Source: Siphonodentalium dalli (lineage: Eukaryota; Mollusca; Scaphopoda; Gadilida; Siphonodentaliidae). From it: DNA of 64,000 bases. The position numbers were made by a program, and so were the translations under genes. Positions 11,296 to 23,088 of this stretch are shown piece by piece. The stretch lies in contig CP136065.1 in assembly GCA_032622095.1 (NCBI GenBank), forward strand, positions 216,546,151 to 216,610,150. Reading direction: 5' to 3'. Every line of letters begins with the position of its first letter. Position 1 is the stretch's first letter. Below the pieces are notes generated by a model. It was given only the letters and a program-made list of their open reading frames with translations, searched no databases and was not told where the DNA came from.

Positions 11296-12756
11296 TAAAC
11301 AAAGAAAAAGAATTAACACTTTTTTCTTTTCTTTTTTGGTCTCATGTTTGGTACATTTATTAAATTATCACTGAACTTGGAATGGTATTCGACCTTAGAA
11401 TGACATCTAATGCAGGTTTCCACAATTGTCAACTAATGGGATGAGCTTTCGGTTTCAAGGAGAAAATGCGCCTGCATAAATAGCTCAATTAGTTTTGCAG
11501 TGACCGTCTATAAATATGCTATGATACACCCTAGAACATACATTCGTTTCGTCTTTAATTGTGAAAAATATGAACAAGTTTCACGCAAAATGAAAAAAAT
11601 AGTGTTATAATCATGATCGAATTTCAAACATCATTACCCAAATATCAAAGTTTCAGAACATTATGATTTGACAACAAAAAAATAGGCAATTTAACACCGA
11701 ATGTATGCGCGGATACCAAACTTAGGGTCAAATTCCTGGAAATACTCAGCTAATAATAACCTAAATATGCATGGAATTCAGCACTGGTTCTTGTTTGTAT
11801 TATACAGTGTCAAGCTCCGTTCGGACATATAATATTCATATTTCATTTGCATTATTCAATTATACTACTTTTTTTTTGCAGTCTGGATTATTTGATTGAT
11901 ATCATGCAAGATTTATTCCGCATCTTGATTCAATTAGTGAGGCAGAATAATCTGTCGACGTTTACAGTAACGTACATATAACACGTTGTGACAGACCTAG
12001 ACTATAAGCAACACGCTGTCGCTACCCCCAGACAATACGTTCCTCCCTTCACTGCTGTGGCATGACATGATTTGTACTGATGCAAAGTGTTGGTACGTAC
12101 ACGATTAGCTCATTGGGTTCAAGCAATATCGCCCGGTGTGTAGACGAGACCACTTATTTCTACCGTGATTCTGTAATTGCAGTGATAATGTACCTCTATT
12201 GAGCTGTGCTCATACTGCAGTCTGATTTCTTGTGCACCCGAGGGATATCGAAGGCGCACATATGTACGGAACGCGGATTCTGATTAGTATATTGGATATC
12301 ATTCACCGCAACAATGTTCCGAAAGTATGCGCGGGATCAATAAAGTATTGAAGCCGATACTATATTAATTGTTAGCGTACGTACATGTATATACGAATGG
12401 GTTTTATCGCTCCTGCGGATTTCGGTCAGTGCAGCAAATTCATAATCACCAACTGCAGAAAAGTCAATATTTTGAAGACAGTGCCGCAATGTGTCTTCCG
12501 TTGTTGTTCTATTTGTGCTCAACATTGACAGCATACCATCTGTTAGTGTAGTCTTTTACCGGATTACGCCAAACGATACGTGGTAATACAACTCTGCAAT
12601 CGTGGTAGTTCTGGAATTTACTCTGCACAAAGAGAGCACCCGGAATTGTTTTTCCAAGGATTATTTCTGGAACTTGACAGTGTGTATTCCATGGCGTGAT
12701 TTTTGGCAAGTTTTTGTTGATGGAGTGACAGATTGGCGAGTGTGAGACGGCATACG
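11296..12756. other. Sequence upstream of the second SLC5 exon
   Basis: No recognisable element. The promoter and any 5' untranslated exon of SLC5 gene B may lie here. Its 5' flank does not resemble the flank of gene A. Confidence 0.3.
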
Positions 12757-13107
12757 ATGGTCTCTGTGTCGGAACCCGAGCTCACGGGTTGGGACCTCGC
12801 CATTATTTGTATCAGCCTTATCATTCCTTTTGGATTTAGCTTATACGTCGCGGTCATCTACAATCGAGATGACACGAAAGCGGAATATTTTCTTGGTGGA
12901 CGAGCAATGCATTTACTGCCCACGTGTCTTTCACTGTTCATCACATTCCAATCAGCGATCGCATTGACAGCTGGGCCGTTGGAAGTTTTTGAATTTGGTA
13001 GTGTCTTCATATTCTTGATAGCACTTGGATTCAGTTTGCCTTACGTCATCGGATCATTTACGGTTGTGCCTTTGGTTCACCCACTGGAGCTTACTAGCGC
13101 ATATGAG
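12757..13107 (+). CDS. SLC5-family sodium-coupled transporter, first coding exon (gene B)
   Basis: 117 codons homologous to the exon at 3179-3505 along almost its whole length, with roughly half of residues identical by eye. Shared features: EYFLGGRAM (residues 43-51), LPTCLSLFITFQSA (54-67), PLEV (74-77), a third membrane segment at about 82-108, and LELTSAYE at the end. The donor GAG|GTATAT at 13105-13113 is phase 0 at the same homologous position, so the two exons are interchangeable for splicing. The start chosen is ATG 12757; only a TTG lies further upstream in frame. The role is sodium-driven uptake of small organic solutes at the plasma membrane (family knowledge). The remaining exons are not visible. 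Confidence 0.85.
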
Positions 13108-13225
13108 GTATATATACACATAACTATATATCAGGGTTCTATTGTTTGGGGTCCAGTGATGTCCTCTTCTTTGTTGATAGAATGCTCGAACATTTCATAT
13201 TTACGCAGAGGTATTTCGAATCATC

Positions 13226-13691
13226 CTATTCTCCCGAAAACCCGCACATTATCTGCTTATACTTGAACTTATTTTAGGTAGATAATCTGCTTAGAATTGC
13301 CTCATTTTGAGTCGATTCTGTGCTGAAAATGAGAACATTTTAGTCGAATCTAAGTTGGCTTATTTGTGTCATTGTCCACACATAATTTGCTTATAATCGC
13401 CTCATTATGAGTCGATCATGCGAGTAATATGTTCTCACCTTTAGGACATTATCGACTCGAAATGAGGCTATACTAATTAGATTATGTGCGAACAATGACA
13501 CAAATAAGCCAACGCAATACTTTTCAGGTGTGCGCTCTTTTAACAGGTGCTTTCGCTATATGGTCCGCGCCATAAAGGAAATAACGGGTAAGAATCAATT
13601 ATCTGCTTATGTCAGAATCAAATAATCACATTATGTACCTATTTCACATTATAGGTCGATTATGTGCGTATTTCCGCGAGGATATGTTGTT
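13226..13691 (-). mobile_element. CGCACATAAT-family MITE, copy 3 (inverted)
   Basis: The longest copy, in the opposite orientation to the other three. It runs from CCCGCACATTATCTGC to GATTATGTGCGTATTTCC and GCGAGGATATGTTG. It includes an inner inverted pair around TTATTTGTGTCATTGTCC and GAACAATGACACAAATAAGCC. It sits about 120 bp into intron 1 of SLC5 gene B. Confidence 0.7.
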
Positions 13692-14123
13692 CGAATAACC
13701 GCGCGCGTGTTTCATCATGTTGCTCTATAATTAAATGTTGCTGTAAATACAGTATGTTTCCCCCGCTGTTTGTTTCAAATAATAGAACGCGTGGGTTTAT
13801 TGTAATGTGTAACTGCCTAATTAATTACTTTTTCTCAAGTAATTTTTAATTGGATAATTGATGTATGGATAGAACAATTTAATCTCAAAAGGTCAACACA
13901 GTTTGATAACTGGGGACTGGGGTGTCGATTAAACAATTGCACACTACTACGATAATCACTATGCATATACTTCTAAGATTCGAGAATGTTTTGGGGTTAA
14001 CACTTTTTTATGGTGTCAAATGGTTATGCTTTTAGTAAATGTCAATTATCCGATCCCTGTGGTGAAACTATACTTAATGCTAAGACTGAGCCTCTTTTGT
14101 CAGATCCTCTTCATTAGCCATGT

Positions 14124-14290
14124 TTAACCCTTCCACGACTGGAGCTCCATGCAATTTTGCGAAAAACATGTGCCAATGCACTCTCTTATATATGCGAGTC
14201 TCAAACAGGGAGCATCACATATATAAGATAATACATTGGCCTAACAATATTTGCATTTATCTTGTAAGCTAGTGCATTCTCTTATATATA
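14124..14290 (+). mobile_element. TTAA-started MITE, type C fragment
   Basis: TTAA at 14124-14127 is followed by CCCTTCCACGACTGGAGC, a third kind of outer end, then a decayed copy of the palindrome (14168-14240; centre replaced by TCTCAAACAGGGAGCA) and part of a second arm at 14272-14288. No right outer end is found. Confidence 0.5.
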
Positions 14291-14385
14291 GATTTATTTA
14301 TCCTCCATATACAATGAAGATATTAGAATATATATACATAGTACATTACGGAACATATGTAAAGGGGTTATATTAGAAGTATTTA

Positions 14386-14550
14386 CTCTCTGGATTCCAG
14401 GCCCGTATATGGTGAAAAACAGTGAACCCAACCGTAAACAGCCCTGTATACCACCAATACATTAATTGCGCAGAACACATCATGTGAAGACGGTCTATCG
14501 AAACTCATAGTCATTTCAGTACCATATATACGGGCGTGGAATCCAGAGAG
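14386..14550. repeat. 165-bp foldback
   Basis: CTCTCTGGATTCCA with GGCCCGTATATGGT on the left pairs with ACCATATATACGGGCGTGGA and ATCCAGAGAG on the right, giving arms of about 30 bp. Probably a small non-autonomous DNA element. Confidence 0.6.
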
Positions 14551-15690
14551 GAAGAACTTCCCAGAATGGACGCAAATCGTTACATAGTATTATAATCGAT
14601 ATGGCAATGCAGTAAATGCCGTATATTATTCATTGTATGTTCATACGTAATCCTTCGTAATTATACCCCCACTGAGGAGAAGTGTTTTGTGTATATTTGA
14701 ATGGTGTTAACATTATGCTATCCAGTGATGGAAGTTACCAATATAGATATATAATATTGAGGGGGGAGGTCAAGTGGCCAATTTTGAATGGGGATTTCCA
14801 TGCAAATCTACTCAAAAAAAGTTATATATGAAGCAGTTGTCTGGGCACTAAAGCAGCGATATCATTAAACAGGATAACATTTAACTGGCGACTGCGCTTG
14901 GTAAATTTCCAATTTTTGCTATAAATTAATTTTTGAGAATGTTTTTCTGGAATTGCAACACTTGACCAAGTTTTAAAAATTCTATATAAAATTAAAAAAC
15001 AATACACCGACTTTATAATGGAATATATTCCAAACCGACCCGCCAGATAGATACGTATTGTTTTCAATACAGCACAAAGTCACGCCCAGAAATAGTTGCA
15101 ACTCTGTAGCTTTTGCTGTGGAGATTTGCATGGAAATGCCCATTAACATAAACTCAAGTATACTGTAGAAAGATGAGTTTACATAATTGCATTTATGCCG
15201 GCATGCAAGTGGTATGTGTACCATAGTCTGATATGATATTTGAAGAAGAATTTACTACAATCAGGCACATCAAATATTTCAAGATCATCACCAGAGTCAG
15301 GCAGGCGACCGAGTGGTGTACATAATTTGTCGTCTGGTGATAGTGAATCGTACAGTAAATAAAGTTAATTCCAAATGTGTTCATAATGTTAAACTCAAAT
15401 TCATTTCTAACTGCAGATATAAGTTCATATAACATTGCATTCCATAGTAGCGTACACCATTTGTCAACTTCTCACAACTGACACAGGAAATATGTTCTTG
15501 TTGTTTTGTTTGACTGATTAATTGAGAGACACTCAGGTACTTAGAACTTTTTTCGGGTCACATTTACAGATCTTCCAAATGTCGCCGACATGAAACTCTG
15601 GGTGAAGTTTTTAGAAGCGAGATAATCTCTGACCGTTGCGAATCCTTTGAGACCACTCTGAATATATTTCTTTATTGCCTCCATCTGGGG
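14551..15690. other. No recognised feature
   Basis: AT-rich sequence. It could contain decayed LINE sequence continuing from the endonuclease remnant to its right, but I see no reverse transcriptase motif. Confidence 0.3.
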
Positions 15691-15696
15691 AGAGTA

Positions 15697-16010
15697 TATT
15701 ATATACAACATTATTTACAAACACAGATAGCATGTCACAAGCATGTGGTTGAACAAATTATACTAATATGTGATATTATCATATACAAAACAAAAAAACA
15801 AAACAAAAAACAATCAAATTTAAAGAAAAAGAGGGGGGAAAAAAAGCAACAAAAAAAAAAAAAAAAAAAAAATCTCCCCCAGCGGGAGAGTATTTAGTAA
15901 ACATCATTTTTACTGAGACACAGATTCTCATGAATGTCACAAGCATATGGCTGAACAAATTACACCAACGTGATATTATATTCGTAGAAAGTAGAAAAAA
16001 ATAAAAGAAA
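15697..16010 (-). repeat. Direct duplication around an A-rich tract
   Basis: 15697-15800 and 15886-15990 share gggagagtat, then tgtcacaagcat, tggntgaacaaatta and gtgatattat. Between them is an A-rich stretch with an uninterrupted run of more than 20 A at about 15850-15872. It may be two copies of a retroelement tail. Confidence 0.5.
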
Positions 16011-16249
16011 TGAAAAAAAACAAAAACTGGCTGTTTCTTGATTACATTGAGTTATTTAGATACATAGATAATTAACATGTCGGCGCTATTTTGCAAAATG
16101 TACATGATATTTTGTTAGGAAAACACATGTTACGTGAAAATTCATCTAAATATTCTATGAGTTGATATCTCTCCAACAAGTTGTGTATATCACCAAAGTA
16201 AGTATGTGCTATATATGTGTGCCATCTGCTATACACACCTCTCTACATG

Positions 16250-17175
16250 ATGAAGCATTTCTTTATGAAGTTGGCTAAGATTTGAATTCCAAAAAGGCTT
16301 TATGTGTTTATTGAGTTTTTTCGTGGCAATATGATGAATGACGTAAATGAAATGGCAGCGGTGATTGACTCGTACGTTGTAGCTATGTCGCTTTCACACT
16401 TGATTGCGACATTCGACAATATGGATTCCAAGGCACTCTGATAATTCTGATGAATAATTGAATTTGTACTGAATTTCTTCCAATTTAAAATAATGGGATT
16501 GACTTCCTCAATGTCGTAACGTATATTATTTATTGGAAATTTTATGGAAATAGTCACAGGTTTGTGGTTTGACAGATCCTTCAAGACACCATCGCATAGC
16601 ACACACATCACATGCCCGTACGAGTGGGCGATCGCTCTCGTGAACTAAGATGTGGTCAATTACTGATTCGTCAGTACCACTATAAAAGGTGCATGTGGCT
16701 ACATTCTTGGTCAGTGAATCATCGTGGTTAACTGAGAAAAAAACCTTTTCTTGGATAATAATTTTTGAAATAATTGGTTCCTGCGATCAATATTTCCGTT
16801 AAAGTCACCAATTAGAATACACCGTATGTGTCAAAAAATATCATTAATTTTGACAACATACTCTTCATATGCACTAATAGCGTAATATGTAGATGGTAGC
16901 TAAACTTGGAAAATGTACACGAAAGCACAAGCCGACACTTGTAAACCAACAATGCGATCATTGTTAAGAATATTACCTTTGTGTCGGCCACGCTGCATCG
17001 GAAGCCTTTGGTTGAAATTACACACGGTATAACAATTGTCTTGGTTACTAAGTGAGTCCAGGAAATCTGCATTGTGTTGGTGTAGCCAGTGTTCGCTAAT
17101 CGACGTCGAATTTTCCATTTGATAAAAGGGAGGTAATATAAGCCCCACTGCTGAATTATCCCGACAGATTCCACG
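16250..17175 (-). pseudogene. LINE endonuclease-domain remnant
   Basis: Minus-strand pieces in several frames match the apurinic-type endonuclease of non-LTR retrotransposons in the right order: SEHWL near 17100, ILIGDFNGNI near 16815, FYSGTDESVIDHILV near 16670, and LSNHKPVTISIKF near 16560. An inter-domain stretch with NWKKF and LPRKN follows. These correspond to the catalytic Glu, the GDFN Asp/Asn and the final (S/N)H pair of the family. At least two frameshifts and several stops break it, and no reverse transcriptase follows, so it is dead. The SEHWL wording and the WKK linker fit CR1/Jockey-like invertebrate LINEs (inference). Confidence 0.7.
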
Positions 17176-17487
17176 TTGCTAGTCTAAAATTGCCATATCA
17201 TGCAAATAGAATATTTCTGTAATTAAGTATTGTCACCAAAATATATAAAAAAAATCCTCCACTGTAAAACATATTTCTGGACGTCATGATAAGTGAACCG
17301 AGTAATAGCGTTCACGTAAAATGAAATGGATCAATATAAGTACTATAAGTAATATAAGTCCACATGTGTATAACTGGCACACATTTCTATATGTTAAATA
17401 TACCATATACATGCAGGCAATTGCGCACATTTTAGGACATAAAAGATCAATCAAATATCTGGTCATCACTGCAACACATATGTACAT

Positions 17488-17790
17488 AATGTGATTATTT
17501 GATTATGAAATCAGCAGATAATGGACTCGTGCCCCTTATTTATGGCCACAGTGAAAACACATGTTACAGAGCGTACACCTGAAGATTCGTGAGATGGCTT
17601 ATTTGTGTCATTGTCCGCACATAATCTGCTTAGAATCGCCTCATTATGAGTCGATAATGTGACTAACATGCTTTCATTTTCAGCACATTATCGACTGAAA
17701 ATTAAGGCGATTCTATATAAGCAGATTATAATAAGTTCTATTATAAGCAGACAATGTGCGTGTTTTCGTGAGAAGAGGCTGAAAAATCCC
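17488..17790 (+). mobile_element. CGCACATAAT-family MITE, copy 4
   Basis: The left end is truncated, starting inside the family sequence at TGTACATAATGTGATTATTT. The right end GACAATGTGCGTGTTTTCGTG is intact. Same orientation as copies 1 and 2. Confidence 0.65.
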
Positions 17791-17994
17791 AATCACGATA
17801 ATTACGCCACACAGTGGTGTACACTGGTGTAGAGTTTTTCATATTGTGTGGTCGATCGATAATCCACTGGGCGATTGTATTATGTTTATTTCGTACTAGA
17901 GTATAAATCGTACCGATAGTTACGATAGTACGACAAAGATTAGCACATGTGTTTACGTCACCGGTGTAATTGTGGGGACATGTTTCTATTATGA

Positions 17995-18047
17995 AGGTTC
18001 GCTATCCCGAAGGTCCGCTATTCCGAAGGTTCTCTATTCCGAAGGTT
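17995..18047 (+). repeat. 17-bp short tandem repeat
   Basis: Three units of the type CCGCTATTCCGAAGGTT with small differences. Confidence 0.6.
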
Positions 18048-18332
18048 TTTGTTATTATTAGGTTAATTCTATATTCTAAAGTATTGAGACTAATTTGAGA
18101 GGGTTCATTTTCACAAAGATTCTTTTTATGGAGTGTGCGCTCACATCCGAACTGATCCTGCGCGCATACCGATACAGATACAGGAGGAAATAACTTAACT
18201 TAGAACATTAAATGTGATTTTGTTTTGTTTTCGCGGGTTTTCTTGTGTGCATTTGGTGGCCAGAATGGGTGGCTTCTGAGTAAATCAGTCTGTGATTGGT
18301 CAACTTTAATTTTAGCTGATAAGCGACCGGTA

Positions 18333-19004
18333 TCGCGTTCATGGTATGACTAAACACCGCGCGGACCAGCCCGCGCCAGCCCGGACCGCCCCTGTGGAGT
18401 ATAGGGGTGATTTTAGTGGCATTATATGTGGGTGTCATGGAAACCCACTCACGCACGGACAGGGGTCGCGATCACACAGAAGTGTCGCTATTAACCCTCA
18501 AAATGCCGGCATCGGCGAATATGTTCGCCTCGAATGAAGCTAACAGCCCGGACCGCCCCTGTGGTGTCTAGGGGTGATTTTAGTGTCCATATCTATGCGG
18601 CGGTGTCATATAAAGCCATCGATACACGCACGGTGGTCACGGCCGAACAGAAGTGACGATATTAACCCATACTTTGCCAGATTCAGCCGGAATTACAAAT
18701 GTGTGCCCCCAATAAAAAAAAACTCACAGCCCGGACCCCCGTATCGCCCTCGTACAGCTAATAACTCCTTACATATATGTTGCGGAACTACCATCGACTA
18801 CATTCACGAAGAATCAAGGGCGAATCGCCAACGAAAGCCTGGCAATTAACCCCCAAAATGCCGCCATCCCCGAATGTTTACCGACATGACACCCCTGCAT
18901 ATATATTGCCACTAAAATCACCCCTATACTCCACAGGGGTGGTCCAGGCTGGTCCGGGCTGGTCCGGGCTGGTCCGGGCGGTGTTTAGTCATACTCGCGT
19001 TCAT
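18333..19004. mobile_element. 652-bp foldback element with 10-bp target duplication
   Basis: Perfect 10-bp direct repeats TCGCGTTCAT (18333-18342 and 18995-19004) bracket an element at 18343-18994. Its ends GTATGACTAAACACCGC are inverted repeats that continue through cggaccagcc blocks and the ataggggtgattttagtggca segment, giving arms of about 80 bp. A further internal copy of the cccctgtgg-ggtgatttt block is at 18549-18590. A 9-11 bp duplication with G-starting long inverted ends points to a Mutator-like (MULE) foldback. End sequence and the internal ttaaccc-aaatgccg motif tie it to the 4-kb element at 37035. Confidence 0.8.
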
Positions 19005-19790
19005 ACACGAAACATTTTATTCACGGTGAATCTTACGTCCAGTCGCTGAAATTTGTAGCAAATAGTCGCTGTGATGTTATCGTGTTTGTGTTCCTATATA
19101 TACATGTTTGTTGTAGTAATTGTAATTTCCACGGTGCCTCTGAGTACTATATACATCACTGTAACCTCTGTCGCGGCGATTAGAACTTTCATATTCATTT
19201 TCGGAACGTGTGTCCGGACGTCTGTCAGTCTCGTAGCTTTGTTTGAACATATTTTATTGGTCATATCATAATATAATATCATATAATATAATAATTTGAA
19301 TACAGTATTATATATACACGACGAGTAACGGGGATTGGAGCACAAGTTATTACAACTTACTAAATGCTCCTCTCCCCAAAATAAGAAGTCCTTGAGAAAA
19401 GCTGAAATAAATAAAATGGGGTAGAAAATAAATTAATCAAACATAATTTTGGTTTCGTTCAAGATGGTAGGAAATAAGAATTAAATAACAAATATGAAAT
19501 GAGAATGAAATTGGTTCGGGAGTAGAAAAGAGATAAACCGATTGGCCCCTGGTTAATAGTACATGTATTCAATTCAATTTACATTCTTTAATCTCAATAA
19601 ACCAATAATTCATGTTCTTTTTGTGAATAGCAGTAACATTTGCCTTTTTTCCACTCAGATGGGAATATCTTAGACGAGAGGGACATTGTCAACAATTTTC
19701 CTGAGTGGAACTGCCACCGTATACGCTGTCTCTCGTAAAATGTTATCACTTATTCCATCATGGCCATTAGCTTTGCCCATTTATCAACTG
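19005..19790. other. No recognised feature
   Basis: AT-rich; includes an atataatatc microsatellite-like stretch at about 19265-19290. No gene seen. Confidence 0.3.
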
Positions 19791-20355
19791 TGTAGAGCGG
19801 GGGGGGGGGTCGGAATTTTTTTTAGGCACGTATGGCATTTTTTTCCTTTCGATCATTTTTTGTACCCACCCACCCCCACCGCCAATTTTTTTTTCCGTTT
19901 TCGGCAGTTTTTTCCGACCATTTTTTGACACCCACCCCCCTTTTAACACTAAAACAGAGATTTGCGGGGGAAATTCACTGTAAACAGCTGTATATGAATT
20001 TCTGTGCATACTATTTATCATGGATGTTAACATGGACATGTAAATAGGAATGAGTCATTTTGAGGTCATTCGGCCAAAAAAACATGGCTGCCAGCGGCCA
20101 TCTTGGATTTCAAAATTTGCAACAAAATACAACACGATAACTGCCTGCAGTCAGTTTACCAGTTAGATTTACATTATTTCTCGCATTCAAAGTGGTTTTG
20201 AAGCCCAACTCATTGCCAAAACACTAAAAAAACAAGCAAGAATTGTTTTTTTTTAGTTGCGGAAGAAATTGCTTGTTGGTGGCTTTGACCACCCACCCAC
20301 CCCGGCATACGTGCCGGAAATGTTTTTTTTCACCCCCCCCCCCCCTGTGTTGAGC
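19791..20355. mobile_element. hAT-like MITE, copy 1
   Basis: The element at 19799-20347 starts with a G run then TCGGAA, a T run and AGGCACGTATG. It ends CATACGTGCCGG, T/A runs and CCCCCCTG. The ends are imperfect inverted repeats. Eight-base target copies TGTAGAGC (19791-19798) and TGTTGAGC (20348-20355) flank it, differing at one base. A CAGGG-like end and an 8-bp duplication are typical of hAT elements. No transposase frame. A near-identical copy interrupts the gag-type gene at 60.8 kb. Confidence 0.8.
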
Positions 20356-20962
20356 GGCGATAATATCTGCCTCGTTTATATAATTTTTAGAGAGTTTGTT
20401 GCAACATTTATTTATGCAGTTTTGAAGAGTACAATTTGAGTCATCAAAAGAAGAGTTGTGTACAAAAGTGTAGTCAGTAAATTTGCTTTTTCAAATCAAA
20501 TAACAAAATTCCATTAGTGGTTCTTAAGGGGTGAATGTCATTGTAAGAATTGTTTTTATTAAAAGTTCTTTGACCGTATATACCAGAAGTACTTTGGGTT
20601 ACTAACAAAAGAAAAGTGTGTCCGCCAACTTATTTTCATATTCTTTTTTCGCGTGTTTCTTCATGTTATTAACTTTATTACTAATCGTTCTGTAATTAGA
20701 CCACGAGATGTCACTATTAGATCGAATGGCTTTACGTCTTAAGCGGTCTCTTCTGCGAATAGCCGTTCTTAACTCTGACGCGAACTAATGTGTATCGTGA
20801 CGTCGAATTATAATCTCACTCACTATTCGGGATACATGTTTTCATAATTTCAAGATATTTTTTTCGAAAAATAGTGTACCAAATCATCCACAAGGTCCAC
20901 AGTGAATTCTCGTAGCAACAAGATACCGGCTCAGCTAAGTCGCTGATTGGTAGAATATATCC

Positions 20963-21448
20963 AGTAATAATTATAGCAACCACCAAGGGTGCTTATACCT
21001 AAGGCAGGTGAATGACGTCATATAATTTTTTCTATATCCATCAGTGATTTTTCAAGATCGCGGATATAGTTTTTGGAGAAATTGTCACGTGACGTCCGTG
21101 TGGAGATTGCAAAAAACGCGGAATTGGAAATGAAGCATCGCGATGAAAATGAAAGTAACTACTTCACAACTTACGAATAATTCACATGTGATTTAAGTCT
21201 ATTAATTTCATTTAGACCAATTTCGTTGGTCAGCTAAATTAATGTAAACGAAAAATGCAGAAGTCATGACGATAATCCAGACAATATTTTACAATCCACG
21301 ACACGTCTTGTCAATTTGCCATGTCGTCTCCGTCGTGACCACTGCATGGTGTTACATACATTATTCATAGCGTTATGTCGCCGAACAAAGGCAAATTTGA
21401 GGTACATCATGTGGTTGCTCTACTACGTGTCACGTACGATTCATATTA
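20963..21448 (+). repeat. Two-copy dispersed repeat, copy 1
   Basis: About 480 bp closely matching 33727-34196, starting around AGTAATAATTATAGCAACC and stopping at GATTCATATTA. Copy 2 has short deletions relative to it, including about 15 bp near 33840. No terminal repeats or target copies could be defined. Confidence 0.7.
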
Positions 21449-22033
21449 TGATTGACAGTTGTGGAAAGCTCCATAATCAACATAATTGGTCACAATATAC
21501 AAAGCACTCGAATAAGCCACGTGCCTTCTATGCTACATGTAAGTTGATTCGACCACGAACTTGAAAAATGAGAAAAGATCCATTCATTACAAACGTGCAT
21601 TTCCTTGCCGTTCATGAGTTGTGCCATTAATGTATGCAATGGCAGTGGGATATTGAACACTGATATCGGATTACTGATACTAAGACAATTGCCTGAAATA
21701 GGCGTGGGAAAGCCACGGAGAGCATGTTTTCTATCGATTTGTTCCTGGGTGCGTCATTAGCGAATCATATGTTCCATTTTTTTCATATTACGGCTATTAT
21801 CTAAATTAGACCACTGAGCATTCACAAGAATATTAAATTAATACTTATATATTCCACACTAATTGATGTGAGGCCCATCTATTCAACGGACTCCCGCCAT
21901 TGAATAAATATTATTGTGTACCAACTATTTCTGTTGACGTTAATATAATTATCGCCAAAATATATGAGGTATTATATTACGTCAACGATCCGCTTCGGTT
22001 AATTACCCGATCATTAATGGTTATTCATCAGAA

Positions 22034-22490
22034 TTAACCCTTTACCCAACAGAACGGCCCTGTGCCAATGCATTCTCTTATATATGCGAGTCGACCATAG
22101 GTCGTCTCGCATATATACATGTAAGAGAATGCATTGGCTTAACACATATTAAAAATTGTCAAAGAATGTAGAAAAATATTATAAAAATTGTTAAAAAATG
22201 TAAGAAAAAATTATAAAATTGTTAAAGAATGTAAGAAAAAATGGTAAAAAGTGTTAAATTAAAGATTTTTTTAGGCCAATGCATTCTCTTATATATTCGA
22301 GGCGACCTATGGTCGACTCGCATATATAAGAGAATGCATTGGCACAGGGCATAACTGTAACCATCACAGTGTGGTCAATGAACCGGTTCCAATGATATCC
22401 ATATTTTGTTATTGAGACAGACCGAAGATATTTTAGGCTGTTGAAGCTTTATTTGGGCGTTTTTGGCCGCTTTGTTGGGTAAAGGGTTAA
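22034..22490 (-). mobile_element. TTAA-flanked MITE, type A copy 2 (inverted)
   Basis: TTAA copies at 22034-22037 and 22487-22490. The ends CCCTTTACCCAACA and TGTTGGGTAAAGGG are perfect inverted repeats. It carries two full palindromes (22060-22140, with a 5-bp insertion tacat; and 22270-22346) around a spacer made of repeated AAAGAATGTAAGAAAAA. The unique arm lies on the right, so it is inverted relative to copies 1 and 3. Confidence 0.85.
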
Positions 22491-22624
22491 ATCACAATGG
22501 GGGTAATGACTGTCATGAATTGAACTTATCTGACACAACGGATAGACATAGACTATCAATACAGAACACAACTTGCATCATAATCTCGATTTTTTTTTAT
22601 CGAACTCGTTGTGGACGGTGCATA

Positions 22625-22655
22625 GTTACATTTCGCTCGAGTAGCGAAATGTAAC
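22625..22655. repeat. 31-bp palindrome
   Basis: GTTACATTTCGCT and AGCGAAATGTAAC are perfect inverse arms around a 5-bp centre. The arm is partly repeated just downstream (ctggagcgaaatat). Confidence 0.6.
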
Positions 22656-23088
22656 TACGCTGGAGCGAAATATATCCAATCGCCAGCCGCAACTCATTCG
22701 ATAAAAGATTCTCGATTAAGATGCGCGTTGTTCTGTCTATTTACTGGTTCAAATCCACTCGTGTTTTGCAACATCCCCAACATCCCCGTCGTTTAGGCCA
22801 CCCGAAGCAAAATGGAGAGAATGTTTCTGAGTGAGCAGACTGGCTCCTTTCGCCCAGTAATTCAATGTATTTCACTATATGGATACTTGCTATCACAAGA
22901 TGAGCTAAATTTACTAATTGCAGGTGCGCTGAGAACAAGCCATACCCATAATTAATTCGTCAGTTAAGATAAATTTACAAAATTATACCCGCTGAAGTGA
23001 TTTACAAGTGTTTCCGTACCCCGAAATTAGCAAACCTACCAGACTTAGAGAGAATATTTGGTAGACGGGGCATTCCCACCGAGCCTGA

